From positions 1 through 27,394 of the IMG/VR virus record IMGVR_UViG_3300046522_000372: a stretch of 27,394 bases of DNA. One strand, written 5' to 3'. This document shows positions 11,919 to 20,348 of this stretch, in pieces; the first letter of the stretch is position 1, and every line of letters starts with the position of its first letter. Origin of the DNA: a virus. The translations under genes and the position numbers were made by a program. The notes below the pieces were generated by a model. The model was not told the DNA's origin. It did no database searches and saw only the letters and a program-made list of their open reading frames with translations.

Positions 11919-14620
11919 GGCACGCCGGCGCCCTCGCATCGTCGACTGCTGCCCAGCCGCTCGACTATCTCGACTTCGTCCGCGCGAAGATCATCACGTT
12001 GCCCGCGCTCGGCCTGCCGGTGCCCGCCAACGACGTGCATCCGTGGCTGAAGCCGCATTGCCGCGATATCGTCACCTGGGCGGTCAATGGCGGACGTCGC
12101 GCGATCTTCGCGAACTTCGGGCTGCACAAGACGGCGATGCAGCTGGAATGCCTGCGCCTGATCCGGGTCGGTGAAGGCGGACTGCAACTGATCATCGCGC
12201 CGCTCAACGTCATCCTGGAGGGGACGTTCGACGGCGACGCCGCGCAGATCGGAATCGACACGCGGTTCGTGCGCACCACGGCCGAGATCCTGTCGGCCGT
12301 GGCAGCGGGCTTCGTCGGCCAGTTCCTGACGAATTACGAGAGCGTCCGCGAAGGCAAGATCGACGCCAGCCTGTTCAATGCGGTGTCGCTCGATGAGGCG
12401 GACTGCCTGCGCGGGTTCGGCGGGACCAAGACCTTCCGCGAGTTCATGCGGCTGTTCCCCGGCCTGCAATACAAGTTCGTCGCGTCGGCCACGCCCGCGC
12501 CCAACGACTATGTCGAGCTGCTCGCCTACGCAGCGTTCCTCGAGGTGATGGACGTCGGGCAGGCGAAGACCCGGTTCTTCAAGCGCAACAGCGAAGAAGC
12601 CGACGACCTGACGATCCACCCGCACAAGGTGCAAGAGTTCTGGCTGTGGGTGAACAGCTGGGCGGCGTTCGTGCAGCGGCCGAGCGATCTCGGCCATAGC
12701 GACGAAGGCTATGACCTGCCGCCGATCCGCGTGCGCTGGCACGAAGTCGCGGCCGATCACGCGATCGCGGGAGAGGACAAGGCCGGACAAGGCCTGTTGC
12801 TCAAGAAGGACGCGATCGGCGTCATCGAGGCCAGCCGCGAGAAACGCGACAGCATCGACGCGCGGATCGCGAAGATGATGGAGCTGCGCGCCGAAGACCC
12901 GGCCGCGCATCGCCTGATCTGGCACGACCTGGAGCGCGAGCGGCTGGCGATCGAGAAGGCGATCCCCGGCATCGTCACCGTGTACGGCTCGCAGGATACC
13001 GGCGAGCGCGCCAAGGCGTTCCAGCGGTTCAAGCATGGTGGCGCGGCCGAGCTGGCGACCAAGCCGGTGATCGCCGGCGCCGGCTGCAATTTCCAGAAGC
13101 ATTGCTGGTGGGAAATCTTCCTCGGCATCGGGTTCAAGTTCCGCGACTTCATCCAGGCGATCCATCGCGTGCAGCGGTTCGGCCAGGCGCACGAGGTGCT
13201 GATCGACCTGATCTTCACCGAGGCCGAGCGCGCGGTGAAGGCCGAGCTGGAGCGCAAGTGGCGCGATCACGACGCCATGTGCGCGATGATGAGCGGGATC
13301 ATCCGGCGCTATGGCCTCGGGCTCGAGGGTGCTGCCGACGTCCTGATCCGCACGGTCGAAACCGGTACCGAACTCGACAGCGAGCAGGCGACGATCGCGA
13401 CCTTCGACGGCCAGCCCGATTGGCAGGTATGGCGCGGCGACACCGTGTTGCAAGCGTGCAACCTGGCGACGGACAGCGTCGGCCTGATGGTCACCAGCGT
13501 GCCGTTCGGGTCGCAGTACGAATATAGCCCGAGCTATAACGACTTCGGCCACACCGACGATCTGAACCATTTCTTCGCGCAGATGGACTTCCTGACGCCC
13601 GAGCTGCTGCGCGCGTTGCAGCCGGGTCGGCGCCTGGCGGTGCACGTCAAGGATCGCGTCGTGCCGAGCGGGATGACCGGGCTGGGCTTCCGCACGATCG
13701 AGCCGTTCCACGCGCGCTGCATCGAGCATTATCGCGCGCATGGCTTCGCCTATCTCGGCATGATCACGATCGTCACCGATGTCGTGCGCGAAAATGCGGG
13801 CACCTACCGGCTCGGCTGGAGCGAGCAGTGCAAGGACGCGTCCGGCATGGGCGTTGGCCTGCCGGAATATCTGCTGCTGTTCCGCAAGCCGCCCAGCGAT
13901 CGCTCGAACGGCTATGCCGACGATCCGGTCAAGAAGGCGAAGCCGCTGGTCGACCTGGAGGATGGCGATCGCGTCGGCTGGGACGATCCACGCGCGGCAC
14001 GGGCCGGGAAGGCGCATACGGCGCGCCTGGTGCCCGACAGCGGCTATTCGCGGTCGCGGTGGCAGATCGACGCGTGCAGCCTGTGGCGCAGCTCCGGTGA
14101 CCGCGTGCTGACGCCCGGCGACCTGGTCGGCATCCCGCACGATGCGATCTACAAGGCGTTTCGCGGTTTCAGCTTCGCGACGGTCTATGATTACGAGCAG
14201 CATGTCGCGCTGACAGAATCTATCGAGGCTCGGCATGCGCTCCCGACCGACTTCGCGCTGACGCCTGCGCAAAGCTGGCATCCCGACGTCTGGACCGACG
14301 TCGCGCGCATGCTCGGCGCCAACACGATGCAGAGCGCCAAGGGGCGCGAGCAGCATCTCTGCCCGCTGCCGTTCGATATCGTCGACCGGGCGATCGCCAA
14401 TTGGAGCGAGCCCGGCGAGCTTGTCTATGACCCTTTCGGGGGATTGATGACCGTGCCGATGCGCGCGGTGAAGCTCGGCCGGCGCGGCGCCGCGGTCGAA
14501 CTCAACCCCGGCTATTTTGCGGATGGCGTGAAGCTGCTGCGCGAGCAGGATGCCGGGCGCGCGACGCCCAGCCTGTTCGATCTGCTCGATTTCGAGCAGC
14601 AGGCGGAGGCGGCGGAATGA
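11915..14620 (+). CDS. SNF2-like helicase / DNA methyltransferase fusion
   Basis: 901 residues in two halves. Residues ~40-455 are a superfamily-2 (SNF2-type) ATPase: a degenerate Walker A NFGLHKT (67-73), LIIAPLNVI (92-100), a DEAD box at 160-163, SAT at 191-193, and a motif VI QAIHRVQRFGQ (414-424). Residues ~500-880 are a beta-class (motif IV before motif I) adenine-N6/cytosine-N4 methyltransferase: catalytic motif TSVPFGSQY (527-535), LLLFRKP (653-659), the H-x-x-P-L-P-F block (814-820), and the AdoMet-binding DPFGG (839-843) with VELNPGYF. The segment ~590-800 should hold target recognition. It starts with an ATGA overlap and is coupled to a 64-aa gene and a DndC-like gene. It is likely a phage DNA-modification or anti-restriction enzyme; the recognition sequence is unknown. 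Confidence 0.88.
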   Translation: MRHAGALASSTAAQPLDYLDFVRAKIITLPALGLPVPANDVHPWLKPHCRDIVTWAVNGGRRAIFANFGLHKTAMQLECLRLIRVGEGGLQLIIAPLNVILEGTFDGDAAQIGIDTRFVRTTAEILSAVAAGFVGQFLTNYESVREGKIDASLFNAVSLDEADCLRGFGGTKTFREFMRLFPGLQYKFVASATPAPNDYVELLAYAAFLEVMDVGQAKTRFFKRNSEEADDLTIHPHKVQEFWLWVNSWAAFVQRPSDLGHSDEGYDLPPIRVRWHEVAADHAIAGEDKAGQGLLLKKDAIGVIEASREKRDSIDARIAKMMELRAEDPAAHRLIWHDLERERLAIEKAIPGIVTVYGSQDTGERAKAFQRFKHGGAAELATKPVIAGAGCNFQKHCWWEIFLGIGFKFRDFIQAIHRVQRFGQAHEVLIDLIFTEAERAVKAELERKWRDHDAMCAMMSGIIRRYGLGLEGAADVLIRTVETGTELDSEQATIATFDGQPDWQVWRGDTVLQACNLATDSVGLMVTSVPFGSQYEYSPSYNDFGHTDDLNHFFAQMDFLTPELLRALQPGRRLAVHVKDRVVPSGMTGLGFRTIEPFHARCIEHYRAHGFAYLGMITIVTDVVRENAGTYRLGWSEQCKDASGMGVGLPEYLLLFRKPPSDRSNGYADDPVKKAKPLVDLEDGDRVGWDDPRAARAGKAHTARLVPDSGYSRSRWQIDACSLWRSSGDRVLTPGDLVGIPHDAIYKAFRGFSFATVYDYEQHVALTESIEARHALPTDFALTPAQSWHPDVWTDVARMLGANTMQSAKGREQHLCPLPFDIVDRAIANWSEPGELVYDPFGGLMTVPMRAVKLGRRGAAVELNPGYFADGVKLLREQDAGRATPSLFDLLDFEQQAEAAE

Positions 14621-14811
14621 GCGGGCGAACCGAACGGCGTTTCGTGAACGAGCGCGATCGCGAGATCATCATATCGGTTGAGGACCGTCCCGCTCGCGGC
14701 ATCAGGATAGAGATTGAAGGGCCGTTTAGCCGCTCGACCAATACGATTACCGATCGGGAGGCCACGGAGCTTCGCGACGCGCTGATCGAGCATCTTGGGC
14801 GGCCATCTTGA
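14617..14811 (+). CDS. Small hypothetical protein, 64 aa
   Basis: A 64-residue protein tied by ATGA to the methyltransferase stop and by TTGA to the next gene. It reads as two strands (REIIISVEDRPARGIRIEIEG) and a C-terminal helix (TITDREATELRDALIEHLGR), a compact alpha/beta domain. The family is not recognised. Its position between two candidate modification enzymes is the only functional hint. Confidence 0.65.
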   Translation: MSGRTERRFVNERDREIIISVEDRPARGIRIEIEGPFSRSTNTITDREATELRDALIEHLGRPS

Positions 14812-16013
14812 CCGCGATCGACAACCTGTTCGCGCGTGGCGTCCATATGGTCCATGAAGAGATGGTCGAGATGACGCTTGCCTCGCTTCGCGAATACTGG
14901 CCGCGTCACAGTCATTTCGCGCTCGCCTGGTCGGGCGGCAAAGACAGCACGGCGTTGCTGACGTTGATCATTCACCTGATCGATGCCGGCCTGCTGCCGC
15001 AGCCCGAGGTCCTGTACGTGTTCTACGTCGACACGCGGCAGGAGCTTCCCCCGATCCAGCGCGCGGCCGAGCTGGTCATTGCCAAGCTGCGGCTGCGGAA
15101 TTGGATCAAGGTCAGCGTCGTCACGGCCCCGCTCGATAAGCGGTTCATGGTCTATATCCTCGGCCGGGGCGTGCCGCCTCCGAACAACAACACGCTGCGT
15201 TGGTGCACCCGCCAGATCAAGGTCGAGCCGATGGCCGAAGCGCTCGGCGCCGCGATTGCCGGCCTGCCGGGCACGGCGTTGATGCTCACCGGCGTGCGCG
15301 AAGGTGAGAGCGCGGTGCGCGATGGTAGAATCTCCATGTCGTGTTCCAAGGATGGCGCGGAGTGTGGTCAGGGCTGGTACCAGCAGGTGTTGCCCGAAGC
15401 GAAAGGCATCAAGGGCAGGCTGGCCACGCTCGCACCGTTGCTGCACTGGCGCGTCTGCACGGTCTGGGACTGGCTGAAGGTCTATGCCCCGCAACCCGAG
15501 TTCGGCGGCTGGCCGGTGTCGATCCTGGCGGATGCCTATGGCGGCGATGACGCGACCGAGATCAATGCGCGTACCGGCTGCATAGGGTGTCCGCTGACCG
15601 AGAAAGACACGGCGCTGGAAGTGATCGTCGCCATGCCGGCGTGGTCGCACCTTTCGCCGCTGCTCGAACTCAAGCCGCTCTATCGCTGGATGCGCAAGCC
15701 TCGGCAGCGGCTCCGCAAGAGCGGTGTCGAGCGCCTGAAGGATGGCAGCATCGCCAAGAACCCGCAGCGGATGGGACCGCTGACGCTCAAGGCGCGTGCC
15801 GAGGCGCTGGACAAAATCCTCGATATCCAGCGCCGCGCCGGCGTCGACCTGATCAACGATGAAGAGGAAGCGCGCATCCGCGAGCTGATCGCGGCGCGCA
15901 CCTTCCCCGACAAATGGGATGGCGACGAGCCTAGCGCCGAGGCGTGGCTGGACAGCATCTATGGCGACGGCAGCGTCCAGCCGATCCTCTTTCGGGAGTT
16001 GGTTGGAACATGA
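14808..16013 (+). CDS. DndC/PAPS-reductase-like PP-loop ATPase
   Basis: A 401-residue member of the PAPS reductase/DndC superfamily of ATP pyrophosphatases. The PP-loop SGGKDST is at 42-48; the DndC-like block LGRGVPPPNNNTLRWCTRQIK spans 118-138 in two parts around Cys133; TGVREGES is at 161-168; and the C-terminal motif TGCIGCPLTEKDTALE spans 256-271. Cysteines 133, 179, 186, 258 and 261 could bind an iron-sulfur cluster, as DndC does. DndC activates substrates for DNA phosphorothioation, but no dndB, dndD or dndE homologue is visible here. The start is TTG 14808 (TTGA overlap). A thio-modification, nucleotide metabolism or sulfate-assimilation role all remain open. Confidence 0.82.
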   Translation: MTAIDNLFARGVHMVHEEMVEMTLASLREYWPRHSHFALAWSGGKDSTALLTLIIHLIDAGLLPQPEVLYVFYVDTRQELPPIQRAAELVIAKLRLRNWIKVSVVTAPLDKRFMVYILGRGVPPPNNNTLRWCTRQIKVEPMAEALGAAIAGLPGTALMLTGVREGESAVRDGRISMSCSKDGAECGQGWYQQVLPEAKGIKGRLATLAPLLHWRVCTVWDWLKVYAPQPEFGGWPVSILADAYGGDDATEINARTGCIGCPLTEKDTALEVIVAMPAWSHLSPLLELKPLYRWMRKPRQRLRKSGVERLKDGSIAKNPQRMGPLTLKARAEALDKILDIQRRAGVDLINDEEEARIRELIAARTFPDKWDGDEPSAEAWLDSIYGDGSVQPILFRELVGT

Positions 16014-16249
16014 GGAACGCTCCGCGACCCTGCCCGGTCAAATACTGCACCCACACGCTGCCGTGGCCGCGCGCATCGTTCTGCCAGCGGTGCTTCGCAC
16101 GCATTCCCGGCGATATCCGCGGGCGGATGGACGACGCGACGCGAAAGCAGGCCGCGCACCTGGTCGGCGCGGCCGTGATCGAGGCGCGTGTCTGGCTCGA
16201 CGCGCACCCGCCTGGTGCTGATCCGCGAACCGGCGAAGCACCGACCTGA
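16010..16249 (+). CDS. Small Cys-rich (zinc-binding) protein
   Basis: A 79-residue protein with four N-terminal cysteines at 8, 13, 25 and 28 (CPVKYCTHTLPWPR followed by FCQRC), a probable zinc-ribbon-like site, then an Ala-rich helix. The ATGA overlap with the DndC-like stop supports the start at 16010. The family is not recognised. It ends 54 bp before the primase, leaving the first real gap in the operon. Confidence 0.7.
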   Translation: MRNAPRPCPVKYCTHTLPWPRASFCQRCFARIPGDIRGRMDDATRKQAAHLVGAAVIEARVWLDAHPPGADPRTGEAPT

Positions 16250-16303
16250 CGGCGCGCCGCGCGATCCGACCATTTGTTGTCTGCGTTTCCGGGGGAAGAG
16301 TAA

Positions 16304-19300
16304 GTGCCTGCACCGTCGCCGTCGCTGAGCCCCATGGGGCAGGTGGCGCTCCAATATGTTCGCCGCGGTTGGCCGGTTTTTCCGTGCCGGGAGTGTGACG
16401 GCGCGCCCTATAAGAAGCGTTCGACCGGCGAGATGGCGACGCCCCGCGCGAAGGCTCCCTACACCGGCACCGGCCTCAAAGACGCGACGACCGACGAACA
16501 GCGGATCAACGCCTGGTGGCGGTCCTACCCAAATGCCCTGATCGGCCTCCCAGCCGGCGAGAATGGCTGCTTCGTGGTCGATTTCGATCCTCGGTGGGTC
16601 GAGGATCACGATCCGGCGACCGGCGAAGTCCTGGTCGACGATGACGGCAAGCCGATCCTGCGGTTGTTGACGCTGGTCGAGCTAAAGGCCGCGCTCGAGG
16701 AACAGATGGGATGCCCGCTGCCGCGATCGCTGACGGCGATCACGCCCTCGGGCGGCGTGCATGTCTATTTCCGACAACCGACCGATGGTGAGGAAATCCG
16801 CAACAAGGGCAATCTGCCCGATCACGTCGATGTGCGCGGCCGGGGTGGGTACGTCATCGCGCCGCCCAGCGAGATCCTGGCGCCGGTCGAGTTTGCGTCG
16901 ATCGGTCAATATCGCTGGATGGATCGCGGCGACTGGCGCGACGACGCGGCGATCATGGACGCACCGGCCGAGCTGATCGCGATCCTGCGGGCGCCGAAGC
17001 AGAGCGTGCGGCCGACGACACCGCGATCGCTTTCGCCCGCGACCGGCTCGTCCGAGCGCCGGCCGATCAACACTGACGATCCGGTCGAACGTGCGCGCGT
17101 CGCCTGGGCCCGGGCGGCGCTCGACAATGAGATCAGCGCGGCCGAGCGGCTCCAGCAGGGCAAGCGCAACGATGGCATATCGGCCGCGGCGATTCGGCTC
17201 GGCGCGATCGTCGGTGCCGGGTATCTGTCCGAGAGCCTGGTCAAGGGCGCGCTCTACTCGGTCGCCGAATTGTGGCCCGACGTCGCGAAGACGCAGCGAT
17301 CGATCGACACCGGTCTGGTCAAGGGCATCGGGACCCCGCGCGACATGGCGGATATCGGCGCCGAGGCGGGCCGCCATGCCCCGCGCCCGTCTGGCGCCGC
17401 GCGCGCCCCCACGCCCCCGGCGCAGCGGTCACCTTCGCGATCCTTCCAATCCGGAAGCATGGAACCCGATGAGGGGCTGGCGGAGGGGGACAGGACGCGG
17501 TTCGAGAAGGCATCGGCGGCGTGGCTGGTGCGGCGCATCGACTATCTCGATCCGGACAAGGATGCCGTGCTGCGGCTGGCGTTCAGTGCGGGGCGGCGCG
17601 TGGCGGCCGAGCTGCTCGACATGACTGTGGTCAAAGAGGCGCTGTGGGCGGAATATGAGACGATCGCCGACGTTCAGCATGACGACGTCGACCGGGCGAT
17701 AGAGGACGGGATCGCGCGCGGGTTCGACCTCACGGCGCTGATGCTGACGCAGAAGTGCGGCAAATACCCGATGACCGATTTCGGGATTGCCGAGCGGTTC
17801 CGCGATCGCGTCGGCGCGAATTTCCGCTTCACGACGACGAAGGGCTGGCTCGGCTGGGACGAGCGGCGATGGAAGGTGCTCGACCAGGACGAGAAGACGC
17901 CCCCGGCCGAGGTGATCGCGGCCGTGTTCGAGACGGTGCGCGCGATCCAGGAAGAGGCGCGGTTCGTCGCCGATACGGGCGTTCGATGGGAATTGAAGCG
18001 CTCGGGGAAAGAGCAGGAGCTTGACCTCGAAACGGAGGGCAATCCTCACGGGCTCGATCACTGGATACCCAAGGGCAAATCGTTCGAGCTGTTATCGACC
18101 AAGATCGCGATCTTCGGCCGGCAGGCGGAGACGGCCGGTAAGCCCGTCGCGATCGCCAACCTGGCGCGTCGCTGGCTGACGGTGCCGATCGAGGCGTTCG
18201 ATCACGAGCCCTATGCCTTCAACGTCATGAACGGCACGCTGCGGTTCAGCCGCGAGTTGCTGTCTGACGGCACCTATTCCGTGTCGGTCGCGCTGGCCGA
18301 TCACGCCCGCGACGACATGCTGACCAAGCTGGCGCCGGTCGAATACGATCCGAGGGCCGCCAGCCCGCAATATGACGCGATGTTCGGCTGGGCGCAGCCT
18401 GACGCTGGCATGCGCCGCTATCTGCACCAGGTCGGCGGCTATGCCCTGACGGCCGATGCCGGCGAGCAGAAGCTGTGGTTCTGGTACGGGCGCGGTCGCA
18501 ACGGCAAGGGCGTCACGATGGAAAGCTGGTCGCACGTCGCCGGCGACTATTCCGATTCGATCCCGATCGGCAGCTTCCTCGATCAGGGCATCAAGAAACG
18601 CGGCGACGCTGCATCGCCCGATCTGGCCAAGCTGGGCGGCGTCCGCATGCTGCGCGCGTCCGAGCCCGGACGAAACGAGAAGCTCGATAGCGCGCTGATC
18701 AAGCTGGTGACGGGTGGCGAGCCGATCGCGGTGCGCATGCTCCATCGCGGCTTCTTCAACCTGGTGCCGCTGTTCAAGCTGATCATCCAGGGCAACACCA
18801 AGTTCGACATTCCCGACACCGACGATGGCATCTGGGGGCGGCTCAAGCTGATCCCCTGGCTGCGCAACATCGACATACCCGAAGAGGGCGTCGCGAACTG
18901 GCCGGTGAAGGACAAGGACCTCGCGACCAAGATCAAGGCGAACGAGGGGTCTGGCGTTCTCAACCATCTGATCGCGGGGCTGTGCGACTATCTCGCCAAC
19001 GGCTTTGTCGAGCCGAAGAGCGTGACCGAGGCGACGGCCGCCTATCGCGACGCCAGCGACCCGATCGCCCGCTTCCTGCGCATGTGCACCGAGCCTGACG
19101 ACAAGGGCAAGGTCCAGTCCTCCCGCCTCCATGAGGTGTTCGTCGCCTGGGCCAAGGCCACGGGCGAGCAGGGTCAACGCGAGTGGTCGAACAAGAGCTT
19201 CTCCAAGGCGATGACCGAGAAGGGATACCAGACCAGCCGGTCGAACGGGATGCAATGGGCTGGCCTTCGCCTCATCCGGGAGGTGCACGACTTTGTGGAT

Positions 19301-19402
19301 AGCGACGGCAAGGTGATCGCGATGGAGGATCGTGACGACCCGGTACTCGATAGCGCCCGGCCTCCGCCGATGACGTTCTACGACGACGACATGCCGCCCT
19401 AG
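16304..19402 (+). CDS. Bifunctional primase-polymerase / SF3 helicase
   Basis: A 1032-residue phage replication protein. The N-terminal prim-pol domain (~10-220) has ALIGLPAGENGCFVVDFD with catalytic Asp93/Asp95, TPSGGVHVYF (148-156) and VDVRGRGGYVIAPPSE (176-190). A variable linker (~220-480) is followed by a D5-type N-terminal region (from about 485). The SF3 (P4/D5) helicase core holds Walker A GRGRNGKG at about residue 730, the segment RMLRASEPGRNEKLD, and GNTKFDIPDTDDGIWGRLKL with the conserved N-x-x-F/P and R-finger region. Such proteins prime and unwind at the phage origin. The start is GTG 16304 after GGGGGAAGAG. It is the largest gene of the window. A long minus-strand frame inside it is an overprint. 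Confidence 0.93.
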   Translation: MPAPSPSLSPMGQVALQYVRRGWPVFPCRECDGAPYKKRSTGEMATPRAKAPYTGTGLKDATTDEQRINAWWRSYPNALIGLPAGENGCFVVDFDPRWVEDHDPATGEVLVDDDGKPILRLLTLVELKAALEEQMGCPLPRSLTAITPSGGVHVYFRQPTDGEEIRNKGNLPDHVDVRGRGGYVIAPPSEILAPVEFASIGQYRWMDRGDWRDDAAIMDAPAELIAILRAPKQSVRPTTPRSLSPATGSSERRPINTDDPVERARVAWARAALDNEISAAERLQQGKRNDGISAAAIRLGAIVGAGYLSESLVKGALYSVAELWPDVAKTQRSIDTGLVKGIGTPRDMADIGAEAGRHAPRPSGAARAPTPPAQRSPSRSFQSGSMEPDEGLAEGDRTRFEKASAAWLVRRIDYLDPDKDAVLRLAFSAGRRVAAELLDMTVVKEALWAEYETIADVQHDDVDRAIEDGIARGFDLTALMLTQKCGKYPMTDFGIAERFRDRVGANFRFTTTKGWLGWDERRWKVLDQDEKTPPAEVIAAVFETVRAIQEEARFVADTGVRWELKRSGKEQELDLETEGNPHGLDHWIPKGKSFELLSTKIAIFGRQAETAGKPVAIANLARRWLTVPIEAFDHEPYAFNVMNGTLRFSRELLSDGTYSVSVALADHARDDMLTKLAPVEYDPRAASPQYDAMFGWAQPDAGMRRYLHQVGGYALTADAGEQKLWFWYGRGRNGKGVTMESWSHVAGDYSDSIPIGSFLDQGIKKRGDAASPDLAKLGGVRMLRASEPGRNEKLDSALIKLVTGGEPIAVRMLHRGFFNLVPLFKLIIQGNTKFDIPDTDDGIWGRLKLIPWLRNIDIPEEGVANWPVKDKDLATKIKANEGSGVLNHLIAGLCDYLANGFVEPKSVTEATAAYRDASDPIARFLRMCTEPDDKGKVQSSRLHEVFVAWAKATGEQGQREWSNKSFSKAMTEKGYQTSRSNGMQWAGLRLIREVHDFVDSDGKVIAMEDRDDPVLDSARPPPMTFYDDDMPP

Positions 19403-19619
19403 CGCATGCGTTCGGTTTCCATCCTTCCATATGGAAGGGTTGCCGGAAGGATGATGGAAGGGAGAAAGCGCGGATTTCTGCGGCTTTGGAAGGGTTGGAA
19501 GGTTCGCCGACATGTTCCGCACATCACAGGTGCGCAGGCATGCGCGCGATGCAAAACATTCGTAGATGTTTCCAATCCTTCCGATCTTTCCGACTGAATG
19601 AATTAGATAGGATATTCCA
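19403..19619 (+). other. Gene-poor region with GGAAGG cluster
   Basis: A 217-bp gap after the primase. It contains a perfect 16-bp palindrome CCTTCCATATGGAAGG (19423-19438) and further GGAAGG copies at 19445, 19456, 19488 and 19497, a CCTTCC at 19577, and one more GGAAGG at 19644 inside the next gene. The arrangement resembles iterons or binding sites for a phage protein. A candidate origin or control region is inferred from being next to the primase. A 63-codon frame (19406-19597) crosses it but has no ribosome site. Confidence 0.5.
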
Positions 19620-20117
19620 ATGAGTTATCGGGAGCCTCTAAGCGGAAGGATTGAACTGGACGCTTCCAGGGCTGGAAGCTTGCTGTCGTACGCTGAGGTT
19701 GAGGAACGGTTGATCGAGGCGATGCTGACATGCTGGCGCCACCCTGACCGGGAGCGCGCATGGTTGCGGGTCAAGGCGCTATGGCCTGACGTCCAGGCCG
19801 AGCCCGGCGATCACGATGCGCGGGGTGGTGACCTGACCAGCAGCGACGTGAAGCTGCGCCCGTTGTCCGCCACGCGCCGCGACATTGCCGAGATGGAGGA
19901 AGCGTTCGGCTGGGTCGACGCGGCGTCGTCGGATGAGCGCAAGGTGATCGCCAAGGCGATCACGGCGCGGGCATCGGGCGACACGCGGGTGTCCTGGCTG
20001 GCGCTGGCCTGTGGTGGTCGCGCTGATCCCGCGTTGACGGGCACTGCCGACAAGCTTCGCATGACCTATTCGCGCGGCATGGCCAAGGTCATGAAGCGCG
20101 CCAATCGCGGGCGCTAA
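19620..20117 (+). CDS. DUF6362-like phage protein
   Basis: A 165-residue protein resembling the DUF6362 family common in alphaproteobacterial prophages. It has an N-terminal YAEVEERLIEAMLTCWRHPDRE helix pair, a central SATRRDIAEMEEAFGWVDAAS block, and a C-terminal segment (ERKVIAKAITARASGD, then LRMTYSRGMAKVMKR) with the shape of an HTH in sigma-like or terminase-like proteins. The function is unknown; late-gene regulation is conceivable. An AGATAGGATA stretch precedes the ATG. It is the last gene before a 231-bp gap and the packaging module. Confidence 0.72.
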   Translation: MSYREPLSGRIELDASRAGSLLSYAEVEERLIEAMLTCWRHPDRERAWLRVKALWPDVQAEPGDHDARGGDLTSSDVKLRPLSATRRDIAEMEEAFGWVDAASSDERKVIAKAITARASGDTRVSWLALACGGRADPALTGTADKLRMTYSRGMAKVMKRANRGR

Positions 20118-20348
20118 GTCAAGGAATGGCAGTTTTCCGTCGCATAGAGGTGTCAAGCGGAATGTTGTCTAGGGGGTCGAAATAAAGTTGTTCGTCTCTA
20201 GGGGTATTTGGCCATATCCATTGATACGCTTGGGGTGACCGTGCGTCACACCATGTGATCCTCTCCGATCAACCTACCAAGGGCGGCGCGGCTTCGGCTT
20301 CGCCGCCCTTGGTGCTTCGGGATGCTTGATGTGGGTAGACTGACGGGG
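20118..20348 (+). other. Intergenic region before the packaging module
   Basis: A 231-bp stretch with no convincing ORF. It contains two related short runs, TGTCTAGGGGG (20165 onward) and CGTCTCTAGGGG (20193 onward), and the strong hairpin listed separately. A late promoter is expected here, but no clear -35/-10 pair can be defended. Confidence 0.45.
20277..20312 (+). terminator. Strong hairpin, possible terminator without T run
   Basis: A 12-bp perfect stem (CCAAGGGCGGCG / CGCCGCCCTTGG) with a 12-nt loop CGGCTTCGGCTT, placed between the early operon and the packaging genes. No T tract follows on either strand, so it may end transcription only with help, or act as an antitermination target or mRNA stabiliser. 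Confidence 0.5.

Noticed and set aside
11795-14356. Minus-strand open frame of 853 codons
   Set aside because: It lies wholly opposite the helicase-methyltransferase gene, whose motifs are unmistakable. The long frame is a by-product of GC-rich third positions, and its protein is Arg/His/Asp-rich without any recognisable domain.
18092-19522. Minus-strand open frame of 476 codons
   Set aside because: Opposite the helicase half of the primase gene; composition is that of an antisense overprint.
19406-19597. 63-codon ORF after the primase
   Set aside because: No ribosome site, composition dominated by the GGAAGG motifs, and no coupling to neighbours; kept as part of the gene-poor region.
20188-20218. 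Late promoter (TTGTTC ... CATATC)
   Set aside because: The spacing is 19 nt and the -10 match is poor; not strong enough to list.
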